A stretch of DNA of 64,000 nucleotides from Adineta vaga (lineage: Eukaryota; Rotifera), in contig CP075494.1 of NCBI GenBank assembly GCA_021613535.1, positions 11,780,001-11,844,000 of the forward strand. The letters run 5' to 3'. This document shows positions 62,314 to 64,000 of the stretch, piece after piece. The notes below the pieces were generated by a model, which saw only the letters and a program-made list of their open reading frames with translations, searched no databases and was not told the DNA's origin. Made by a program: the position numbers and the translations under genes. Each line of letters starts with the position of its first letter. Within the stretch, counting starts at the first letter, position 1.

Positions 62314-64000
<1,687 letters not shown>

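Overview
The window is eukaryotic nuclear DNA, most likely from a bdelloid rotifer (Adineta/Rotaria type). It is AT-rich, its genes carry many short introns (about 50-70 bp, GT...AG), and genes are compact. The clearest lineage marker is three copies of a protein that joins an arginine ADP-ribosyltransferase (ART) domain to kinesin-light-chain-type TPRs, a combination I know as heavily expanded in bdelloids. The species assignment is inference; no rRNA, tRNA, CRISPR or recognisable transposon was found.

Layout, left half (1-32 kb), almost all on the minus strand: the 5' part of an HSPA12-type Hsp70 (runs off the left edge); a 2,774-residue low-complexity protein with internal repeats (3.8-12.7 kb); a disordered protein with a PAM2 poly(A)-binding-protein motif (13.5-17.0 kb); a type II membrane protein with a SEA-like ectodomain (17.7-19.0 kb); two tandem ART-TPR genes (19.5-24.4 kb); a convergent pair of small glycine-zipper membrane proteins (25.4-26.3 kb); a 206-residue coiled-coil protein (26.6-27.5 kb); and a PDE1-type cyclic nucleotide phosphodiesterase with two phase-compatible alternative exons (27.9-31.9 kb).

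Right half: a 13-exon, roughly 2,450-residue disordered protein with a conserved C-terminal helical region (33.3-47.2 kb, minus); a third ART-TPR copy, plus strand, with one in-frame TAA (50.7-53.0 kb); a shortened TIKI/TraB-type metalloprotease (53.4-54.5 kb, minus); an Eyes absent phosphatase (57.4-59.1 kb, plus); ornithine decarboxylase antizyme with its +1 frameshift site (60.7-61.5 kb, minus); and the kinase domain of a LIM kinase with a long activation-loop insert (62.3 kb to the right edge, minus).

The genes are not an operon or one pathway; most are conserved animal signalling genes (cyclic nucleotides, Wnt-modifying protease, actin/cofilin control, polyamine control, retinal-determination phosphatase) mixed with lineage-specific genes. 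The most unusual signals are a 504-bp, 99% identical tract confined to the catalytic ART core of two otherwise diverged, inverted copies 27.5 kb apart (gene conversion), the PDE1 exon pair, the antizyme recoding site, and the paired glycine-zipper genes beside the ART cluster. Gene models were spliced by eye from splice signals and reading phase; no database search was possible.
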